Source: Dactylosporangium aurantiacum (GTDB taxonomy: Bacteria; Actinomycetota; Actinomycetes; Mycobacteriales; Micromonosporaceae). Taken from it: a stretch of 64,000 bases of DNA. The stretch is from assembly GCF_000716715.1 (NCBI RefSeq), contig NZ_JNYJ01000007.1, positions 1 through 64,000 on the forward strand. Direction: 5' to 3'. The notes under the pieces were generated by a model. It had not been told where the DNA came from. It saw only the letters and a list, made by a program, of their open reading frames with translations, and searched no databases. The position numbers and the translations under genes are program-made. This document shows, piece by piece, positions 38,375-48,120 of this stretch. Numbering within the stretch: position 1 is the stretch's first letter; each line of letters begins with the position of its first letter.

Positions 38375-39652
38375 ATGAGCTTTGCCGCGGTTGACGTCAT
38401 CCGGGCCAAGCGCGACAAGGGCGTGCTCAGCGACGCGCAGATCGACTGGGTCGTCGACGCGTACACCAAGGGCGTCGTCGCCGACGAGCAGATGTCCGCG
38501 CTCGCCATGGCGATCCTGCTCAACGGCATGACCGCCGGGGAGATCGCCCGCTGGACGGCGGCGATGATCGCCTCCGGCGAGCGGCTGGACCTGTCGGGGG
38601 TCGGCCGGCCCACCGTCGACAAGCACTCCACCGGCGGCGTCGGCGACAAGATCACGCTGCCGTTGACGCCGCTGGTGGCCGCGTGCGGCGCGGCGGTGCC
38701 GCAGCTGTCGGGCCGCGGCCTGGGCCACACCGGCGGCACCCTCGACAAGCTCGAGGCGGTCGCCGGGTTCGGCACGAAGCTGTCCAACGAGGCGTTCGTC
38801 GAGCAGCTGCGCACGGTCGGCGCCGCGATCTGCGCCGCCGGTGAGGGGCTCGCCCCCGCCGACCGCAAGCTGTACGCCCTGCGCGACGTCACCGGCACCG
38901 TCGAGGCGATCCCGCTGATCGCCAGCTCGATCATGAGCAAGAAGATCGCGGAGGGCACCGGCGCGCTGGTCCTGGACGTGAAGTTCGGCTCCGGCGCCTT
39001 CATGCGCCAGGTCGCCGACGCCCGCGAGCTGGCCCGCACCATGGTCGAGCTGGGCAAGGCGCACGGCGTCACCACCGTCGCCCTGCTCACCGACATGGAG
39101 GTCCCGCTCGGCCGGACCGTCGGGCACTCCCTGGAGGTCGAGGAGTCCCTGGAGGTCCTCGCCGGCGGCGGGCCGCAGGACGTCGTGACGCTGACCCTCG
39201 CCCTGGCCCGGGAGATGCTCGACGCCGTCGGTCTCGGCGACGTCGACCCGCAGGCGGCGATCGCCGACGGGCGGGCGATGGACTCCTGGCGTGCGCTGGT
39301 CCGTGCCCAGGGCGGTGATCCGGACGCCCCGCTGCCGGTGGCCGGCGAGGTCGAGACGATCACCGCGACCCGCGACGGGTTCGTCGCCACCATGGACGCC
39401 TACGCCGTCGGCGTGGCCGCCTGGCGCCTCGGCGCGGGCCGGGCCCGCAAGGAGGACCCGGTCAGTGCCTCGGCGGGGATCATCCTGCACCGCAAGCCCG
39501 GCGAGGCGGTCCGGACCGGCGACGTGATCATGGAGCTGCGCGCCGAGGACGCCGGCAAGCTGCCGGCGGCGCTGGACGTGGCCCGCGGGGCGGTCACGCT
39601 GTCGGACACCCCGCCTCCATCCCGACCCCTGATTCTCGACAGGATCTCCTGA
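38375..39652 (+). CDS. deoA: Thymidine/pyrimidine-nucleoside phosphorylase
   Basis: A 425-residue enzyme splitting thymidine (and probably deoxyuridine) with phosphate into base and deoxyribose 1-phosphate. The glycosyltransferase-family signature SGRGLGHTGGTLDKLEA is at residue ~110; DKHSTGGVGDK (phosphate binding) and SSIMSKKIAEGT are also present. The ATG at 38375 is preceded by GGAGGTGGGAG, a strong site, and is preferred over the longer open frame. Its product feeds deoC and the phosphomutase at 59-60 kb. The stop overlaps the cupin gene by one base. Confidence 0.95.
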   Translation: MSFAAVDVIRAKRDKGVLSDAQIDWVVDAYTKGVVADEQMSALAMAILLNGMTAGEIARWTAAMIASGERLDLSGVGRPTVDKHSTGGVGDKITLPLTPLVAACGAAVPQLSGRGLGHTGGTLDKLEAVAGFGTKLSNEAFVEQLRTVGAAICAAGEGLAPADRKLYALRDVTGTVEAIPLIASSIMSKKIAEGTGALVLDVKFGSGAFMRQVADARELARTMVELGKAHGVTTVALLTDMEVPLGRTVGHSLEVEESLEVLAGGGPQDVVTLTLALAREMLDAVGLGDVDPQAAIADGRAMDSWRALVRAQGGDPDAPLPVAGEVETITATRDGFVATMDAYAVGVAAWRLGAGRARKEDPVSASAGIILHRKPGEAVRTGDVIMELRAEDAGKLPAALDVARGAVTLSDTPPPSRPLILDRIS

Positions 39653-40011
39653 TGCCAGAGCTGATCACGTCCGCGACCCAGATCCCCGTCCCGGGCGGCA
39701 AGGTCATCGACGAGTACGTCGGCCGGGTCAACTCCGGCGAGTCGGCGGTGTCGATCGCCCGGATGCTCGCGCCCGGCGGCTGGACCGAACCGTTCCAGAC
39801 CCCCGAGTTCGACGAGTTCACGATCGTGCTGCGCGGCACCGTCCGGGTCGAGCACGACGGCGGGCACTTCGACGTCGAGGCAGGTCAGGCCGTGGTCACC
39901 CGGGCGGGGGAACGCATCCGGTATACCACCCCGACCGCGGAAGGTGCCGAGTACGTCGCGGTGTGCCTGCCCGCGTTCGGACCCGACCTGGCCCGGAGAG
40001 ACACTGCCTGA
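39652..40011 (+). CDS. Small cupin-domain protein
   Basis: A 119-residue single-domain cupin (FDEFTIVLRGTVRVEHDGGHFD then VEAGQAVVTRAGERIRY). The histidine metal ligands expected in motif 1 (HxH) are not both present, as the region reads FQTPEFDEF, so metal binding is doubtful. It resembles small EutQ-like cupins. The ATG overlaps the deoA stop (TGATG), so it is probably made with the salvage enzymes; a sugar or nucleoside ligand is only a guess. Function unassigned. Confidence 0.82.
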   Translation: MPELITSATQIPVPGGKVIDEYVGRVNSGESAVSIARMLAPGGWTEPFQTPEFDEFTIVLRGTVRVEHDGGHFDVEAGQAVVTRAGERIRYTTPTAEGAEYVAVCLPAFGPDLARRDTA

Positions 40012-40032
40012 TCGGGCGGCTATTGTGCGCGG

Positions 40033-40713
40033 GTGACCGTCACGTCGCCCGATCCGCAGCGGGTGCGGGAGGCGAGCCTCGAAGCGCTGCACCGCCTGCG
40101 ACTGCCCCTGCCGCCGCCGAACTTCCCGCTGGCGTGGGAGCCGGGCGACCTGGTGGAGCTGCGTTCCGGTGAGGAGATCGAGGCCCGCGCCGCGATCCTC
40201 AACGTCGTGCTCGCCCGCGCCTTCGGCATGCCCCCGCAGCTGGCGACGCAGTGGCTGCGCGAGGCGCGGCTGGAGGAGCGGGTCACCGGGCCCGAGTGGC
40301 ACTTCGTGGCCGACGGCGACGGCGACGAGCGGTCCTTCGCGCTGCACCTGGAGGCGCTGTTCGCGCTGTCCTGGCTGCTCGGCATCGCCATGGACCTGGA
40401 CCCGCTGCTGCCCTCCGCCGACGGGTTGCTGGAGCGGCTGCCCAACCTGCCGCAGGGGGAGACCTTCGCGGCGTGGCGGCAGCGCACCCTGGCCGCCCCG
40501 CGCGGCGCGGACGACGCCGCCGCGCAGCTGGACCTCTACTACTGCCTGGACTGGTCGTACCTGGAGGCGGAGCGGCGGCGGCTGCCGCTGCCGGGGCAGA
40601 TCGACTCCAACACCATCGGCCAGCGGCGCTGGGCGCTGGAGTGGGCGGTGGTCTTCACCGGGCCCTACCACGGTGACCCGCCCGGCTGGGAGGACGTCGA
40701 CCTGTCAACCTGA
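40033..40713 (+). CDS. DUF4272 domain protein
   Basis: A 226-residue soluble protein matching the DUF4272 pattern: an N-terminal PDPQRVREASLEALHRLRLPLP, EIEARAAILNVVLARAFG and a Trp-rich C-terminal half (FALSWLLGIAMD, YYCLDWSYLEAERR, RRWALEWAVVF). Function is unknown. The GTG at 40033 has no ribosome binding site, and TATTGT at 40021-40026 lies 6 nt upstream, so it looks leaderless with its own promoter rather than part of the deoA operon. Its 3' end overlaps the converging methyltransferase gene by 9 nt. Confidence 0.78.
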   Translation: MTVTSPDPQRVREASLEALHRLRLPLPPPNFPLAWEPGDLVELRSGEEIEARAAILNVVLARAFGMPPQLATQWLREARLEERVTGPEWHFVADGDGDERSFALHLEALFALSWLLGIAMDLDPLLPSADGLLERLPNLPQGETFAAWRQRTLAAPRGADDAAAQLDLYYCLDWSYLEAERRRLPLPGQIDSNTIGQRRWALEWAVVFTGPYHGDPPGWEDVDLST

Positions 40714-41529
40714 CCGCCAGACGCTCAGCCGCACGGCGAGCGTGGCGGTGATCGGCTCCGGCATGCCGGCCAGCGTCGCGGCGACCTTCTCCGGGTCGGT
40801 GTGCCACGCGCTCGGGCCCATGCCGACGAGCGCCGCCGCGGCGGCGCGGTCCAGCGACAGCGTCGCGCGCAGCGGGACGCTGCCGGCCGGGGTCAGCCAC
40901 GGCCGCAGGCTCGCCGCGAGGCGCTCCTCCTTCGCCGGGTCGACGCCGACCATGCCCAGCGCCGCGACCAGCTCGGCGAGGTGCCCGGGGGCCGGGGTGA
41001 CCACGACGACGGCGCCGCCCGGGCGCAGCACCCGCGCGAACTCCGCGCCCGAGCGCGGGGCGAAGATGTCGAGGACCACGTCGGCGGTCGCGTCGCGGAC
41101 CGGCAGGCCCTGCCAGACGTCGGCGCGCACGGCGCCGACCCGCGGGTCGATCCGGGCCGCGCGGCGCAGCGCCGGCTTCGACACGTCGACCGCCAGGCCC
41201 ACCCGGTGCGGGCCGAGGGCGCGGGCCAGGTACCGGCCGGTCCCGGCGCCCACCTCCAGGATCAGCCCCGCTCCCGGTACACCCGCCGCCGCCTCGGCCA
41301 CCGCGTCGGACACCAGGTCGAAGTGCCCGGCGTCCAGCAGCGACTCCCGGGCCGCGACCATGTCCGCGCTGTCGCCCGTGTGCACGCCGCGCCCCACGGT
41401 CAGGTCCACATAGCCCTGCCGGGCGACGTCGAACGAGTGACCCGCGGCGCACCGCAGGACCCGGCCGGCGTCGGTGAGCGCGCCGGCACAGACCGGACAC
41501 CGCAGATGTGTGATGACGGAAGGGTGCAC
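40705..41529 (-). CDS. RlmA-like 23S rRNA guanine methyltransferase
   Basis: A 274-residue SAM-dependent methyltransferase. The N-terminus has a zinc-finger-like CPVCAGALTDAGRVLRCAAG followed by HSFDVARQGYVDL, a hallmark of RlmA(I)/RlmA(II) enzymes that methylate G745/G748 in 23S rRNA helix 35. SAM motif I is LEVGAGTGRYLA near residue 91 and motif IV is DVVLDIFAPR. In actinomycetes the RlmA(II) branch (TlrB, MyrA) gives macrolide resistance; whether this copy does cannot be told. The GTG at 41529 appears leaderless and is separated by only 17 bp from the divergent add start. Confidence 0.82.
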   Translation of the reverse strand: MHPSVITHLRCPVCAGALTDAGRVLRCAAGHSFDVARQGYVDLTVGRGVHTGDSADMVAARESLLDAGHFDLVSDAVAEAAAGVPGAGLILEVGAGTGRYLARALGPHRVGLAVDVSKPALRRAARIDPRVGAVRADVWQGLPVRDATADVVLDIFAPRSGAEFARVLRPGGAVVVVTPAPGHLAELVAALGMVGVDPAKEERLAASLRPWLTPAGSVPLRATLSLDRAAAAALVGMGPSAWHTDPEKVAATLAGMPEPITATLAVRLSVWRSG

Positions 41530-41546
41530 GCTACTAGTGTCGTTCC
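41530..41546. promoter_or_regulatory. Divergent leaderless promoters with overlapping -10 boxes
   Basis: Only 17 bp separate the GTG of the methyltransferase (41529, minus) and the ATG of add (41547, plus). TAGTGT (41535-41540) stands 6 nt before the add ATG. On the other strand GACACT (complement of 41536-41541) stands 6 nt before the GTG. Neither gene has a ribosome binding site. The two boxes share five bases, so the two polymerases should exclude each other. Confidence 0.65.
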
Positions 41547-42617
41547 ATGGTTGCTCCTACCTACGACGAGATCCGTCGCGCGCCCAAGGCGCTGCTCCAC
41601 GACCACCTCGACGGCGGCCTGCGCCCCGCCACGATCCTCGACCTCGCCGCCGGCATCGGCCACGAGCTGCCCGCCGCGACCCCGGAAGGGCTGGGCGAGT
41701 GGTTCGTCGCGGCGGCCGACTCCGGCTCGCTGGAGCGCTACCTGGAGACGTTCGCGCACACCGTCGCGGTGATGCAGACCAGGGAGGCCCTGGTCAGAGT
41801 GGCCCGGGAGTGCGCCTTGGACCTGGCCGCCGACGGCGTCGTCTACGCGGAGGTCCGGTTCGCCCCCGAGCAGCACCTCGCGCAGGGCCTGGTGCTGACG
41901 GAGGTGGTGGAGGCGGTCCTGGACGGCTTCCGCGAGGGCGCCGCGGAGGCGGCCGCGGCCGGCACCCCGATCCGGGTCGGCACGCTGCTCACCGCGATGC
42001 GGCACGCCGCCCGCTCGATGGAGATCGCCGAGCTGTCGGTGCAGTACCGCGACGCCGGCGTGGTCGGCTTCGACATCGCCGGCGCGGAGGCGGGCTACCC
42101 GCCCACCCGGCACCTCGACGCCTTCGAGTACCTCCAGCGCGAGAACTCCCATTTCACCATCCACGCCGGTGAGGCGTTCGGGCTGCCGTCGATCTGGCAG
42201 GCGATCCAGTGGTGCGGGGCGGACCGGCTCGGACACGGTGTGCGCATCGTCGACGACATCGCGGCCGACAATTCCCTCGGCCGGCTCGCCGCGTACGTGC
42301 GGGACAAGCGCATCCCCCTGGAGCTCTGCCCTTCGTCCAACGTGCAGACCGGCGCCGCCGCCTCGATCCGGGAGCACCCGATCGGGCTGCTGCGTGACCT
42401 GCGGTTCCGGGTCACCGTCAACACGGACAACCGGCTGATGAGCGGGACCTCGATGAGCCGCGAGATGGCGCTGCTGGTGGAGGCCTTCGGCTACGGCTGG
42501 TCCGAGTTGCAGTGGTTCACGGTGAACGCGATGAAAAGTGCCTTCATTCCGTTTGATGAGCGCCTGGCGCTGATCAACGACGTCATCAAGCCCGCGTATG
42601 CGAAGTTGATGTCGTAA
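41547..42617 (+). CDS. add: Adenosine deaminase
   Basis: A 356-residue zinc hydrolase converting (deoxy)adenosine to (deoxy)inosine. Metal and catalytic motifs: [11 protein letters not shown] near residue 17, HAGEAFG near 206, RLGHGVRI near 228, and [12 protein letters not shown] (second-shell Asp) near 290. Length is normal. The ATG at 41547 lies 6 nt after a -10 box and lacks a ribosome binding site. It complements the nucleoside importer and phosphorylase genes upstream. A hairpin follows 47 nt after its stop. Confidence 0.95.
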   Translation: MVAPTYDEIRRAPKALLHDHLDGGLRPATILDLAAGIGHELPAATPEGLGEWFVAAADSGSLERYLETFAHTVAVMQTREALVRVARECALDLAADGVVYAEVRFAPEQHLAQGLVLTEVVEAVLDGFREGAAEAAAAGTPIRVGTLLTAMRHAARSMEIAELSVQYRDAGVVGFDIAGAEAGYPPTRHLDAFEYLQRENSHFTIHAGEAFGLPSIWQAIQWCGADRLGHGVRIVDDIAADNSLGRLAAYVRDKRIPLELCPSSNVQTGAAASIREHPIGLLRDLRFRVTVNTDNRLMSGTSMSREMALLVEAFGYGWSELQWFTVNAMKSAFIPFDERLALINDVIKPAYAKLMS

Positions 42618-42664
42618 ATTTTGTCCCGATTTGTCAGTCACCATCATCTGCGTGCATCGGGTAA

Positions 42665-42687
42665 ATCGCCCAGCGTCACCGGGCGAT
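42665..42687 (+). terminator. Terminator candidate after add
   Basis: ATCGCCC (42665-42671) pairs perfectly with GGGCGAT (42681-42687) over a 9-nt loop, in an otherwise AT-richer stretch between add and cvnA. Confidence 0.6.
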
Positions 42688-42864
42688 CGGTTGAAGCACC
42701 CAACAAACGGACAGATTTCCTGACTTGGCACATATCGACTACCGGGAGGGCTGGGCTTTCTTCTTGCGACGGGACATGGTGGAATCTCGGAGGTCTGGCC
42801 CAGTAGGGTCGGCCGGTCGCGGGTGCCTGCTGTTGCACAAGGCCCCGGTTCGGAGGGCGGTGAA

Positions 42865-45800
42865 GTGAGCAAACGGCCAACGACGCGGGAGCCGGTCTCG
42901 TCGCGTCTGCGTCTCCCGGTGGGCCGGCTCCGAGACCTGCCGATCTGGTCGAAGCTCGGCCTGATCATGATCGTCCCGATCATCGCGACGATCGTGGTCG
43001 GCACCAACGGCCTGGTCAACAACATCGGCGAGGCCAACGACGCCGACCGGGCCCGCACGCTGTCGGGTCTGTCGGCGCAGGCCTCGGCCCTCGTCCACGA
43101 GCTGCAGAGCGAGCGCGCCAACGCGGCGCTGCTGCTGGGCGTGCTCACGGTGCAGGGCGGCGACGTCGAGGCGCGGGCCGCCTTCGAGCGCCAGATCCAG
43201 AAGACCGAGGACGCCAGCAAGGAGTACCGGCTGACCCGGTCCGGCCTCGCCGACCCGCCGGAGGACTTCCGCAAGCAGCTCGCGTCGATCGACACGCAGC
43301 TGCTCGACCTGCCCGGCATGCGCAAGCAGATCTCCGAGGGCGGCAAGGAGATCCTCGCCAGCACCGTCGTGAGCCGCTACCGCACGCTGATCGACGACCT
43401 GCTCAGCATCCGCGACTCCGCCGCCGAGCTGTCCAACAACCCGACGCTCGGCGCCGACATGCGCGCCGCCGCGGCGATCTCCGAGATGAAGGAGCAGGTC
43501 TCCCTCGAGCGGGTCGTCGTGCTGCGCGTCCTCACCACCAAGGCGTTCACGCCGCAGCTGCGCAAGGAGTTCGACGCCGCGCTCAACGGCCAGGAACAGG
43601 CCGAGGAGCAGTTCCGCGTCGTCTCCGAGCCGTGGCACCGCGACCTCTTCGACAAGAAGATCGCCGGCTCCGACCTGCGTGAGGCCGCCAAGTTCGAGGG
43701 CCAGCTCACGCCGCTGACCACCGAGGCGCTGCCCGGCGACATCTTCACCGTCGCCGCCTGGGACAACGCCATGGTCAACAAGACCAACCTGCTGCGCGGC
43801 ATCGAGACCGAGTTCGACGAGCACAACATCGAGGACGCCACCGCGCACCGCAACGACCTGCAGCGCCAGGTGCTCGTCACCGCCGGCGCCCTGCTCGGCA
43901 TGCTGCTGCTGGCCATCCTCTTCGCCTGGCTCGTGGCCCGGTCGATGGCCCGCTCGCTGCGGGAGCTGCGCCACGGCGCGCTCACCGTCGCGCAGTACGG
44001 GCTGCCCCAGGCCGTGCAGCGGCTGCGCGACCCGGCGCTGGCCAACCAGATGTCACCGCACCAGCTCGCGCTGCAGATCGCCGAGCCACTACCGGTCCGC
44101 AGCCGCGACGAGTTCGGCCAGGTCGCCGAGGCGTTCAACGCCGTGCACCTGGAGGCCGTGCGCACCGCCGCCGAGCAGGCCGCCCTGCGGGCCAGCGTCG
44201 CGACGATGTTCGTCAACCTCGCCCGCCGCTCCCAGATCCTGGTCGACCGGCTCATCGGCCACCTCGACCGGCTGGAGCGCGGCGAGGAGGACCCGGACCG
44301 GCTGGCCGAGCTCTTCCAGCTCGACCACCTCGCCACCCGGATGCGCCGCAACGACGAGAACCTCCTGGTCCTCGCCGGCGCCGACTCGACCCGCATCCAG
44401 CGCGAGCCCGCCCCGCTCATGGACGTGCTCCGCGCCGCGCAGTCCGAGGTCGAGCACTACACGCGCATCGAGTTCGGCATGATCGACCGGGACATCGAGA
44501 TCGCGGCCCACGCGGTCAACGACATGGTCCACCTGGTCGCCGAGCTGCTCGACAACGCGACCGCCTTCTCCCCGCCGGACTCGGCGGTCATCGTGGAGGC
44601 CCGCCGCGTCGGCGACCGCGCCGTCCTGCTCGTCGAGGACCACGGCATCGGCGTCTCGCCCGAGCAGCTCAACGAGCTCAACGAGCGCCTCGCCAACCCG
44701 CCCATGGTCGACGTGGCCGTCTCCCGCATGATGGGTCTGGTCGTGGTCGCCCGGCTGGCCGCCCGGCACGGTGTCAAGGTCGAGCTGCGGGCCGCGCGGG
44801 AGCGCGGCACCATCGCCGACATGACGCTGCCCGCCGGGGTCCTGGTGCCGCGGGCGCTGTCCGGCCGCGCCAACGCCGGCATGCCGACCGCGGGCATGCC
44901 CGCCGTCGGACCCAACGACGTCGTCCAGGCCCGGCCGATCCCGTCGACGCCCGCCCCGCGCTCCCCGCTCGCCTCGCCGCTGGCGCTGGAGAGCGGCCCC
45001 GTGCCGGCCGGCACCGGCGGCAACGGCGGCGGCCCGCGCTTCGGCACGCTCACCAGCAGTGGCCTCTTCGGCGCCGGCCCGCACACCGGCGAGCGGCCCA
45101 CGGTCAACGGCTTCGCCAACGGCGCCCCGCCCCGCCGCGAGATCCCTCCCGCGGCCAACGGGCAGCCGCCGTACGGTGGCCCCAGCGCCTTCAACGACGG
45201 CGGCGGCGGCTTCGGCAAGGGCTCCTCCGGCCCCGCTCCGCGCGACGGCTTCGGCGGACACGGGCCCGGCCCGCGCGACGCCGGCCCCCGCGATGCCGGG
45301 CCCGGTCCGCGCGACGCCGGTCCCGGCCCGCGCGACGGTGGCTTCGCCGGCCGCCCGCCGGCCGGCGCCGGACCCGCCCGCAGCCTGCCCGCCTGGTCCG
45401 ACCTGACCGGCGTCAGCGGCAACGACGACCGTGGCCGGCAGACGCCCGGCGACCTCAACCCGCTGCCGCAGCGCCGCGCCAACGAGAACTGGACCGTCGA
45501 GGGCGAGGTCGCCGAGGACGAGGTCAGCGGCCAGATCCCGCGCCAGCGGCCCGAGGCTCCGGGCCCGCGTGCCTACGACGCCCCCGCGGCGTACGCGGCC
45601 GGCGGACCGCCCCCGGCCGCGGCGGCACCGCCCGCCTGGCCGCCGGTGTCCGGGCAGCCCGGCGAGGCGCAGCCCGACCGGTATGCGGCGGCCGCCTCGC
45701 AGCAGGCGCAGGCCCAGGCGGAGGCGTACCCGCCGGTCGACATGACGGCGGAGATCCCACGGGTCCGGCTCGACTGGGACCCCGCGGCCTCCGACAGCGA

Positions 45801-46404
45801 CGCCGGCGACTCCCGCCAGCGCTTCGTCGACGAGACGATGGAGCTGCCGATCTTCCGCGAGCTGGAGTCGGCCTGGTTCCAGACCACGAGCAAGCGCCCG
45901 ACCTTCGACGACGAGCCCGTCGCCGCCGCCCCGCCCGCCCCCGCGGCGGCGCCGGCACCGGCGTCCAACGGCGCCTCGACGCGACCGGTCGAGGTCACCT
46001 ACAGCGACACCGCATACGTGCCTCCGCAGCGTTTTGAAACCCGGGTTCCGGGTGAAACCTCGCGAGGTTCGGCCGACCGGACATCCGGCGGTTCGGCGGT
46101 AAACTGGCAGACTGCGGCAGACGAAGGATGGCAGGCGGCCGCCGCACTCGCCGAGGCTCAGGAATTTGCGATGACCGACACGGGTTTGCCTAAACGCGTG
46201 CCGCAGGCGCAACTGGTCCCCGGCGGGGTGGAGAAGAACCCCGCCACGGTGCACCGGCGCACGCCGGAGTCCGTGCGTGGTCTGTTGTCCGCGTATCACC
46301 GAGGCGTTCAGCGCGGCCGGACCCGGTCCGACGACTCGAAAACCCCGGAGCCCACTTCGGCCGGGCCTCAAAACTCGCAGGTTGGCAAGGAGCAAGAGGC
46401 ATGA
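42865..46404 (+). CDS. cvnA: Conservon sensor kinase-like protein CvnA (NIT-HAMP-HATPase)
   Basis: A 1,179-residue membrane protein. A first membrane helix (residues ~25-44) leads into an extracytoplasmic helical domain resembling the NIT nitrate/nitrite-sensing domain (to ~330). A second helix (~335-356), a HAMP-like linker and a helical dimer region follow. A GHKL ATPase domain (~530-665) has the N box [17 protein letters not shown] and [14 protein letters not shown]. No standard phospho-His box is seen. The last ~500 residues are Pro/Gly/Ala-rich and disordered, with PRDAGPG repeats. They end in a conserved module: [12 protein letters not shown] (~992) and [16 protein letters not shown] (~1105). 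The GTG at 42865 has GGAGGG at 42852. The stop overlaps cvnB. Conservons act as membrane complexes resembling G-protein-coupled systems. Confidence 0.93.
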   Translation: MSKRPTTREPVSSRLRLPVGRLRDLPIWSKLGLIMIVPIIATIVVGTNGLVNNIGEANDADRARTLSGLSAQASALVHELQSERANAALLLGVLTVQGGDVEARAAFERQIQKTEDASKEYRLTRSGLADPPEDFRKQLASIDTQLLDLPGMRKQISEGGKEILASTVVSRYRTLIDDLLSIRDSAAELSNNPTLGADMRAAAAISEMKEQVSLERVVVLRVLTTKAFTPQLRKEFDAALNGQEQAEEQFRVVSEPWHRDLFDKKIAGSDLREAAKFEGQLTPLTTEALPGDIFTVAAWDNAMVNKTNLLRGIETEFDEHNIEDATAHRNDLQRQVLVTAGALLGMLLLAILFAWLVARSMARSLRELRHGALTVAQYGLPQAVQRLRDPALANQMSPHQLALQIAEPLPVRSRDEFGQVAEAFNAVHLEAVRTAAEQAALRASVATMFVNLARRSQILVDRLIGHLDRLERGEEDPDRLAELFQLDHLATRMRRNDENLLVLAGADSTRIQREPAPLMDVLRAAQSEVEHYTRIEFGMIDRDIEIAAHAVNDMVHLVAELLDNATAFSPPDSAVIVEARRVGDRAVLLVEDHGIGVSPEQLNELNERLANPPMVDVAVSRMMGLVVVARLAARHGVKVELRAARERGTIADMTLPAGVLVPRALSGRANAGMPTAGMPAVGPNDVVQARPIPSTPAPRSPLASPLALESGPVPAGTGGNGGGPRFGTLTSSGLFGAGPHTGERPTVNGFANGAPPRREIPPAANGQPPYGGPSAFNDGGGGFGKGSSGPAPRDGFGGHGPGPRDAGPRDAGPGPRDAGPGPRDGGFAGRPPAGAGPARSLPAWSDLTGVSGNDDRGRQTPGDLNPLPQRRANENWTVEGEVAEDEVSGQIPRQRPEAPGPRAYDAPAAYAAGGPPPAAAAPPAWPPVSGQPGEAQPDRYAAAASQQAQAQAEAYPPVDMTAEIPRVRLDWDPAASDSDAGDSRQRFVDETMELPIFRELESAWFQTTSKRPTFDDEPVAAAPPAPAAAPAPASNGASTRPVEVTYSDTAYVPPQRFETRVPGETSRGSADRTSGGSAVNWQTAADEGWQAAAALAEAQEFAMTDTGLPKRVPQAQLVPGGVEKNPATVHRRTPESVRGLLSAYHRGVQRGRTRSDDSKTPEPTSAGPQNSQVGKEQEA

Positions 46405-46805
46405 CATCTACGCAGGATCTCGGTTGGCTGCTCGCCAACTTCGCAGACCGAGTGCCGGGCGTCGCCCACGCGGTAGCCGTCTCGGCAGACGGTCTGCTGT
46501 TGGCCGCCTCTCGTGACCTGCCGCGCGACCGTGGCGACCAGCTCGCCGCGATCGCCTCCGGTTTGGTGAGCCTCACGCAGGGCGCCTCCCGCTGCTTCGA
46601 GGGCGGCGCGGTGCTGCAGACCGTCGTCGAGATGGACAACGGCTTCCTCTTCCTCATGTCGATCTCCGACGGCTCGTCGTTCGCGGTCCTCGCGGCCCGG
46701 GCGTGTGACGTCGGTCAGGTCGGCTACGAGATGGCGCTGCTGGTCGACCGGGTCGGTGACGCACTGACGCCGCCACCCCGGCCGACCGCATCGATGCTCG
46801 GCTGA
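46401..46805 (+). CDS. cvnB: Conservon roadblock/LC7 protein CvnB
   Basis: A 134-residue roadblock/LC7-fold protein ([20 protein letters not shown] then [17 protein letters not shown]), as expected for the second gene of a conservon. Such proteins dimerise and in bacterial systems often modulate small GTPases, here presumably CvnD. The ATG overlaps the cvnA TGA (ATGA), with AAGGAG upstream. The closest homologues show the same length. Confidence 0.94.
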   Translation: MTSTQDLGWLLANFADRVPGVAHAVAVSADGLLLAASRDLPRDRGDQLAAIASGLVSLTQGASRCFEGGAVLQTVVEMDNGFLFLMSISDGSSFAVLAARACDVGQVGYEMALLVDRVGDALTPPPRPTASMLG

Positions 46806-46829
46806 AGCTGAACTAGGTGACAGAGCTCT

Positions 46830-46859
46830 ACGCATTAGCTGTTGACGCATTAGCTGTTG
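46830..46859 (+). repeat. Two tandem 15-bp repeats between cvnB and cvnC
   Basis: ACGCATTAGCTGTTG occurs twice without a gap (46830-46844, 46845-46859), followed by ACG of a third unit. Each junction contains TTGACG. The stretch is AT-rich compared with its surroundings and may be a protein-binding site or internal promoter; its role is unknown. Confidence 0.7.
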
Positions 46860-46894
46860 ACGAGGCCCGACGAGTGAGGAGGTGAACGGCGAAC

Positions 46895-47272
46895 ATGGCC
46901 GAGCGCGATGAACCAACCGGCGCGTTGGTCAGGCCGTACGCCGTCACCCGAGGTCGCACCCGGCCCAAGCTGGATATTGCGATCGAGGCGCTGGTCGAGA
47001 CCACCGTGCGTGGTCGAGCGGCCAACTCTCGGCCGGGCGGTGCTCACGGGCAAGAACAGCAATACATTTCCACGCTTTGCGACGGTCGCTTGCAGTCTCT
47101 CGCTGAGATCGCGGCGCGCATGCAGCTTCCGCTGGGTGTGGCGCGGGTCATCGTGGCGGACATGGCTGCCGACGGACTCGTCGCGGTGTACGAGCCGACC
47201 TCGCTCGACGAAAACGAGTCGGTGGGCACAGAACTGCTTGAGAGGGTGCTGAGTGGACTTCGGAGGCTCTGA
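46895..47272 (+). CDS. cvnC: Conservon DUF742 protein CvnC
   Basis: A 125-residue DUF742 protein with the usual N-terminal GALVRPYAVTRGRTRP and a winged-helix-like body (LCDGRLQSLAEIAARMQLPL then GVARVIVADMAADGLV). It is the third component of conservons; its exact role in the complex is unknown. AGGAGG at 46877-46882 lies 12 nt before the ATG, a little far. The 3' end overlaps cvnD by 20 nt. A tandem repeat precedes the gene. Confidence 0.93.
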   Translation: MAERDEPTGALVRPYAVTRGRTRPKLDIAIEALVETTVRGRAANSRPGGAHGQEQQYISTLCDGRLQSLAEIAARMQLPLGVARVIVADMAADGLVAVYEPTSLDENESVGTELLERVLSGLRRL

Positions 47273-47855
47273 CGTGGCAGTCCGCCCAGGGCGGGTCACG
47301 TCAGCGAAGATCGTCATCGCCGGAGGTTTCGGCGTGGGCAAGACCACACTGGTCGGCTCGGTCTCGGAGATCACACCGCTGACCACCGAGGCCATCATGA
47401 CCTCCGCCGGCGTCGGTGTGGACGACACCCGCAATGTGCCCGGCAAGACGACGACCACGGTCGCGATGGACTTCGGTCGTATCTCGATCGACCGTGACCT
47501 GATCTTGTACCTGTTCGGCACCCCGGGCCAGACCCGCTTCTGGTTCATGTGGGACGAGCTGGTCCGCGGCGCCATCGGCGCTGTCGTCATGGTGGACACC
47601 CGGCGTCTCGCCGACTGTTTCGCCGCGATCGACTTCTTCGAGCACCGCCGGCTGCCGTACCTGGTCGCCATCAACTGCTTCGACGGCGTCCAGTACCACA
47701 ACGCCGACGACGTCCGCGAGGCGCTCGCCATCTCCGGCGACGTCCCGGTCGTCTCCTGCGACGCCCGCTCCCGCGAGTCGACGAAGAACGTGCTCATCTC
47801 CCTGGTCGAGTACGTCCTCTCGATGCGCCGCACCCGGGCCACCGCCCCCGCCTGA
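47253..47855 (+). CDS. cvnD: Conservon GTPase CvnD
   Basis: A 200-residue Ras/MglA-like small GTP-binding protein. The P-loop is IVIAGGFGVGKTTLVGSVSE near residue 22, the switch-II region is LFGTPGQTRF near residue 86, and base-recognition residues lie around AINCFDG. In conservons it is thought to cycle between GTP and GDP on the CvnA-B-C complex. The GTG at 47253, inside the end of cvnC, has GAGAGGG upstream. The operon ends at the long hairpin at 47892. Confidence 0.94.
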   Translation: MDFGGSDVAVRPGRVTSAKIVIAGGFGVGKTTLVGSVSEITPLTTEAIMTSAGVGVDDTRNVPGKTTTTVAMDFGRISIDRDLILYLFGTPGQTRFWFMWDELVRGAIGAVVMVDTRRLADCFAAIDFFEHRRLPYLVAINCFDGVQYHNADDVREALAISGDVPVVSCDARSRESTKNVLISLVEYVLSMRRTRATAPA

Positions 47856-47891
47856 CACCCCCTGGCACGACACCCCTCTCTCGCACGTCCC

Positions 47892-47941
47892 ACGCGCGCA
47901 CCGCGTCCGCCTCCTCAGCAGGGCGGACCCGGTGCGCGCGT
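47892..47941 (+). terminator. Terminator of the cvn operon
   Basis: A 20-position stem with one mismatch: ACGCGCGCACCG and GTCCGCC (47892-47911) pair with GGCGGAC and CGGTGCGCGCGT (47922-47941) around a 10-nt loop, 36 nt after the cvnD stop. Confidence 0.8.
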
Positions 47942-48013
47942 CCGTTTACCCGGCACCCTCGGCAGCGGCCGACCCGCGCATGCTCGCTGTGCCCGACCCC
48001 GCTGGTCCGGGCC

Positions 48014-48120
48014 GCGCGTCGGCGGCGTGGCCAGGGCTCGGGCGCGCGTCGGCGGCGTGGCCAGGGGCCCGGGCGCGCGTCGGCGGCGTGGCAAGGGCTC
48101 GGACGCGCGTCGGCGGCGCG
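48014..48120. repeat. Four tandem ~30-bp GC-rich repeats
   Basis: The core GCGCGTCGGCGGCGTGG begins at 48014, 48044, 48075 and 48105, with spacing of 30, 31 and 30 bp and a CAGGGCTCGG-like filler between. The copies vary slightly. They are too similar and too closely packed for CRISPR spacers. Function unknown. Confidence 0.75.

Noticed and set aside
48014..48120. CRISPR-like array
   Set aside because: Units are ~30 bp with no distinct ~30-bp unique spacers between them, there are only four, and no cas genes are present.
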